Shown here one piece after another: positions 61,434 through 64,000 of a stretch of 64,000 nucleotides of DNA (position 1 is its first letter; every line of letters begins with the position of its first letter). This stretch comes from Solirubrobacter taibaiensis (GTDB lineage: Bacteria; Actinomycetota; Thermoleophilia; Solirubrobacterales; Solirubrobacteraceae). The position numbers and the translations under genes were made by a program. Location: NCBI GenBank assembly GCA_027587225.1, contig JAPDDQ010000014.1, positions 1 to 64,000 of the forward strand. Direction: 5' to 3'. The notes under the pieces are model-generated. The model saw nothing but the letters and a program-made list of their open reading frames with translations, had not been told where the DNA came from and searched no databases.

Positions 61434-62660
61434 TCATTCCGGCGATCTGCACGAAATCTCCTCGATCCGTGCACACAGGAAGTCACGCTCCACTGCGCTG
61501 TCCGTCAGCGCGAGCGCGGCCTCGTAGGCGGTGATCGCCGCCTCGCGCCGATCCAGGCGGCGCAGCAGGTCGGCCCGGGCGGCGTGGAAGAGGTGGTAGC
61601 CGTCCAGGTCGCGGATTCGCTCCAGCTCGACCAGGCCGGCTTCCGGCCCGTCGCGTTCGGCGATCGCCACGGCGCGGTTCAGGGCCACGATCGGCGTCGG
61701 CGAGACCGCCCACAGCTCGTCGTAGAGCCGTGCGATCCGCGTCCAGTCCGAGCCGCGCGCGTGCTCGACGGCGATCGAGGCCTGGATGAGGTGCACGCCG
61801 ATCCGGCCCAGCCGCCAGCCACGGGCGACGAGCTGCTCGCCCTCGGCGATCTGCTCGCGGTCCCAGAGCGAGCGATCCTGGTCGGCGAGCAACACCAATC
61901 GACCGTCGGCATCCACCCGCGCGGCCCGGCGCGAGTCGGTCAGGAGCATCAGCGCGAGCAGCCCGATCGCCTCGCCCTCGTCCGGCATGAGCGCCACGAG
62001 CAGCCGGGCGAGCCGGATCGCCTCGGCGCACAGCGACGCGCGCACGGGCGGGCCGTAGCCCGCGTTGAAGATCAGGTAGAGCGTCGCGAGCACGCTGCGC
62101 AGCCGCTCGGGCAGGTCGGCGTCGCGCGGGAACTCGTACTTGATGCCCGCGCCCGCGATCTTGCGCTTGGCGCGGGAGATGCGCTGCGCCATCGCGGGCT
62201 CGGCCACGAGGAACGCGCGCGCGACCTCGGCGGTGGTGAGCCCGCCCAGCGCGCGCAGCGTCAGCGCCACGCGGGCCTCGGGGGCCAGCGCGGGATGGCA
62301 GACGGTGAAGATCAGCCGCAGCCGGTCGTCGACGATCGGGCTCACGGGCGTGTCGTCCTCAGCCTCGGCGTCGCCGACGGTGCGCAGCTCGGCCTCCAGG
62401 GCCGCGCGCCGCCCCGCCCAGCGTTGCTCCGAGCGGATCCGGTCGAGCGCGCGGTTACGTGCCGCAGTGACGATCCACGCCGCCGGGTTGTCCGGCAGCC
62501 CGTCCCGCGGCCAGCGCTCCAAGGCCACCAGGAACGCGTCCTGCACGGCCTCCTCGGCCCGGTCGAGATCGCCGAGGACCCGCGCGAGGATCGCGACCGC
62601 CTGTCCCGACTCACGCCGGAACAGACGGTCGACGATCGCGGCTTGCGGCCCGGCGCTCAG
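61434..62660 (-). CDS. Sigma-70 family factor of the YCII-linked (ECF) type; CTG start proposed
   Basis: This roughly 408-residue sigma factor has region 2 (about 10-75: AAIVDRLFRRESGQAVAILA, then EEAVQDAFLVALERWP), region 4 (about 110-175: LRLIFTVCHPALAPEARVAL and GGLTTAEVARAFLVAEPAMA) and a C-terminal helical extension. That extension is typical of this family (members are about 400 residues). The usual N-terminus (AGPQAAIVDRLFRRE) lies in frame upstream of GTG 62546, and the only available start there is CTG 62660, which overlaps the YCII stop (CTGA). I infer coupled translation from CTG. It probably acts with YCII and the ABC exporter. Confidence 0.85.
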   Translation of the reverse strand: MSAGPQAAIVDRLFRRESGQAVAILARVLGDLDRAEEAVQDAFLVALERWPRDGLPDNPAAWIVTAARNRALDRIRSEQRWAGRRAALEAELRTVGDAEAEDDTPVSPIVDDRLRLIFTVCHPALAPEARVALTLRALGGLTTAEVARAFLVAEPAMAQRISRAKRKIAGAGIKYEFPRDADLPERLRSVLATLYLIFNAGYGPPVRASLCAEAIRLARLLVALMPDEGEAIGLLALMLLTDSRRAARVDADGRLVLLADQDRSLWDREQIAEGEQLVARGWRLGRIGVHLIQASIAVEHARGSDWTRIARLYDELWAVSPTPIVALNRAVAIAERDGPEAGLVELERIRDLDGYHLFHAARADLLRRLDRREAAITAYEAALALTDSAVERDFLCARIEEISCRSPE

Positions 62661-63019
62661 CCTTCCATGCCCGTGAAGTCGATGATCGGGCGAACCTCGA
62701 CGCTGCCGATCTTCGCCTCCGGGATCTGCGCGGCCCAGCTCAAGGCCGCGTCGAGGTCGGCGGCCTCGATCACGTAGTAGCCGCCGAGCTGCTCCTTCGT
62801 CTCCGCGAACGGGCCGTCGGTCAGCATGCGCTCGCCGTCACGCACGCGCACCGTCGTCGCCGCGGTGGTGGGCTCGAGCGCTTCGCCGCCGGCGAGCGCC
62901 CCGGCCTGGCCGGCCGCTGAGCTGAAGACGTTGTGCGCCTCCATGGTCGCGTTCATCTCCTCTGGCGTGGCATTCACCCAGCGGGTCTCGTCGGCGTAGA
63001 TCAGCGCAAGGAACTTCAT
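62657..63019 (-). CDS. YCII-related protein
   Basis: This 120-residue protein is of the YCII/DGPF superfamily (MKFLALIYADETRW, TDGPFAETKEQLGGYYVIEA). The motif DGPF(A/T)E is the family hallmark. YCII genes are often next to sigma factors of the kind that follows here, where they may modulate activity. A good site (GGAGGG) precedes ATG 63019 by 8 bases. It is the first gene of an operon with the sigma factor and ABC exporter. No catalytic role is established. Confidence 0.92.
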   Translation of the reverse strand: MKFLALIYADETRWVNATPEEMNATMEAHNVFSSAAGQAGALAGGEALEPTTAATTVRVRDGERMLTDGPFAETKEQLGGYYVIEAADLDAALSWAAQIPEAKIGSVEVRPIIDFTGMEG

Positions 63020-63121
63020 CGGTAGTGCCCTCCAGTTGGTCGCTTGTCGACCCTATGACGTCCGGCATTCTCGCGTTCGACATTCGTGGCGCGCAAACGC
63101 TCGTCTGACCACGACACCGGC

Positions 63122-63127
63122 TAGGGT
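63122..63127 (+). promoter_or_regulatory. -10 box TAGGGT, 9 bases before ATG 63137
   Basis: TAGGGT with a 9-base spacer to ATG 63137 predicts a leaderless degV transcript. Confidence 0.45.
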
Positions 63128-63136
63128 TGACCCGCG

Positions 63137-64000
63137 ATGTCCAGGATTGCTGTGGTCACAGACACCACGCAGTACCTCCCCCCGGAGGTGATCGAGCGTC
63201 ACGGGATCCACTTGGTGTCCCTCTACGTCAACTGGGACGGCCGGACCGATCGCGAGATCGACCTGCCGGACTACGACGGCTACTACGACTTCCTGAAGAG
63301 CGCGGGTGAGCTGCCGACCACGTCGCAGCCGTCCCTCGGGGACTTCCTCGCCGTCTACGAGCCGCTGATCGAAGCCGGCGACCAGGTGCTCTCCATCCAC
63401 CTGAGCGGCGGCATCTCCGGCACGGTCCGGGCCGCCGAGCAGGCGCGTGACCTGCTGATCGAGCGCGGGATGCCGGCTGAGCAGATGATCGTGCTGGACT
63501 CGCGCACGGGCAGCGCCGGGCACGGCTTCATGTCCGTCGCCGCCGCCAACGCCGTCGAGCGCGGGGCCGACCTCGCGGGCGCGCTGGCCGCCGCCAACAC
63601 GCTCCGCGAGGACCTGCAGATCCTCGTCATGGTCGACACGCTGGAGTACCTGCGCCGTGGCGGACGGATCGGCGCGGCGTCGGCGTGGATCGGCGCGACG
63701 CTGAAGGTCAAGCCCATCCTCACGATCGAGGGTGAGATGCGCCCCGTCGAGCGCGTCCGCACCGCGGGCCGCGCCTTCGAACGGCTCGTCGCCCACCTCG
63801 AGCAGCGCCACGAGAACGGCTGCGACGCGTTCGCGATCCAGCACGTTCAGGCCGCCGCCGATGCCGAACGGCTCGCCGAGCGGGGCCGCGAGATCTACGG
63901 CCGCGACCCGGAGATGGTCTCGGAGATCGGTCCCGTCATCGGCACCCACATCGGCCCGGGCATCCTCGGCGTCGCCGGCCTGAGAACGGAACTGCTCGGT
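63137..64000 (+). CDS. DegV family fatty-acid-binding protein, 3' end cut by window edge
   Basis: This DegV/FakB-type protein binds a fatty acid in a two-domain fold and presents it to FakA-type kinases. 288 residues are visible without a stop. Hallmarks are VVTDTTQYLPPEVIERHGI, LPTTSQPSLGDF (ligand-binding TTSQPS), LSGGISGTVRAAEQA and LEYLRRGGRIGAAS. The C-terminal IGTHIGPGILGVAG is the second conserved region and lies at the window edge. The final residues lie outside the window. No FakA-like gene is nearby. Confidence 0.93.
   Translation, partial: MSRIAVVTDTTQYLPPEVIERHGIHLVSLYVNWDGRTDREIDLPDYDGYYDFLKSAGELPTTSQPSLGDFLAVYEPLIEAGDQVLSIHLSGGISGTVRAAEQARDLLIERGMPAEQMIVLDSRTGSAGHGFMSVAAANAVERGADLAGALAAANTLREDLQILVMVDTLEYLRRGGRIGAASAWIGATLKVKPILTIEGEMRPVERVRTAGRAFERLVAHLEQRHENGCDAFAIQHVQAAADAERLAERGREIYGRDPEMVSEIGPVIGTHIGPGILGVAGLRTELLG

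Noticed and set aside
63053..63949. Minus-strand frame opposite degV
   Set aside because: It has no domain and composition of an antisense shadow; DegV motifs on the plus strand are clear.

Overview
This window is GC-rich bacterial chromosome of actinobacterial type. The gene content points to a relative of Thermoleophilia/Solirubrobacterales. Evidence is an mce lipid-uptake operon, a PimA-like glycosyltransferase, HemQ, a PspC/NarL-type sensor cluster, a YCII-linked sigma factor, GTG/TTG starts and many leaderless -10 boxes. The order-level assignment is inference; no rRNA or other marker gene is present. I see no tRNA, rRNA, CRISPR array, insertion sequence or prophage. No stretch longer than about 230 bases lacks a gene.

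Layout. 1-5334 (minus): mce operon of two MlaE permeases, an ATPase and two MCE proteins, the last cut by the window edge. 5370-7576: GNAT enzyme, lipoprotein, cold-shock protein and RTX-like repeat protein. 7629-15448: nitrogen region with a PucR-type regulator, PII, ammonium transporter, multi-sensor SpoIIE/PP2C phosphatase and a divergent type III glutamine synthetase. 15441-18075: small membrane and hypothetical genes, a zinc-ribbon gene bracketed by two copies of a short repeat, and a YihY protein. 18166-21106: PspC protein, histidine kinase and response regulator. 21222-25797: YbdK-like ligase, Tat-exported dienelactone hydrolase and an ABC exporter. 25830-31484: secreted amidohydrolase with a collagen-like tail, then metH. 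31481-36967: cupin/MarR pair around a shared operator, a sigma fragment, patatin, Mug glycosylase, two lipoproteins and a MerR/VOC operon. 36964-44566: glycosyltransferase-flippase fusion, HemQ, a dicarboxylate carrier, DHH phosphoesterase, AlkA and a Na+/H+ antiporter. 44598-48924: DsbA-like protein, thioredoxin-like lipoprotein, polytopic membrane protein and secreted propeller protein. 48921-52865: secreted glycosidase-like protein, truncated haemoglobin, GST and two paralogous secreted proteins. 52905-54723: ErpA, BolA and Grx4 (Fe-S) and a beta-lactamase-like protein. 54720-58602: amidotransferase and a kinase/regulator pair flanked by two paralogous membrane genes. 58752-64000: methyltransferase, PRC-barrel, an ABC exporter, sigma factor and YCII operon, and DegV (cut by the edge).

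Three genome-scale habits stand out. First, at least fourteen genes have a TAnnnT box 6-10 bases before the start codon, usually without a Shine-Dalgarno sequence, which predicts leaderless mRNAs. Second, thirteen of sixteen convergent gene pairs overlap tail to tail, six of them by exactly four bases that carry both stop codons. Third, four intergenic palindromes share an AAAG(A/G)GG...CC(T/C)CTTT form and resemble REP elements.

I did not find one clearly new multi-gene system. The strongest candidates for follow-up are the GSIII/amt/PII/PP2C cluster with a PII lacking Tyr51, the amidohydrolase-collagen fusion, the glycosyltransferase-flippase fusion, and the DsbA/thioredoxin-lipoprotein/membrane-protein operon.
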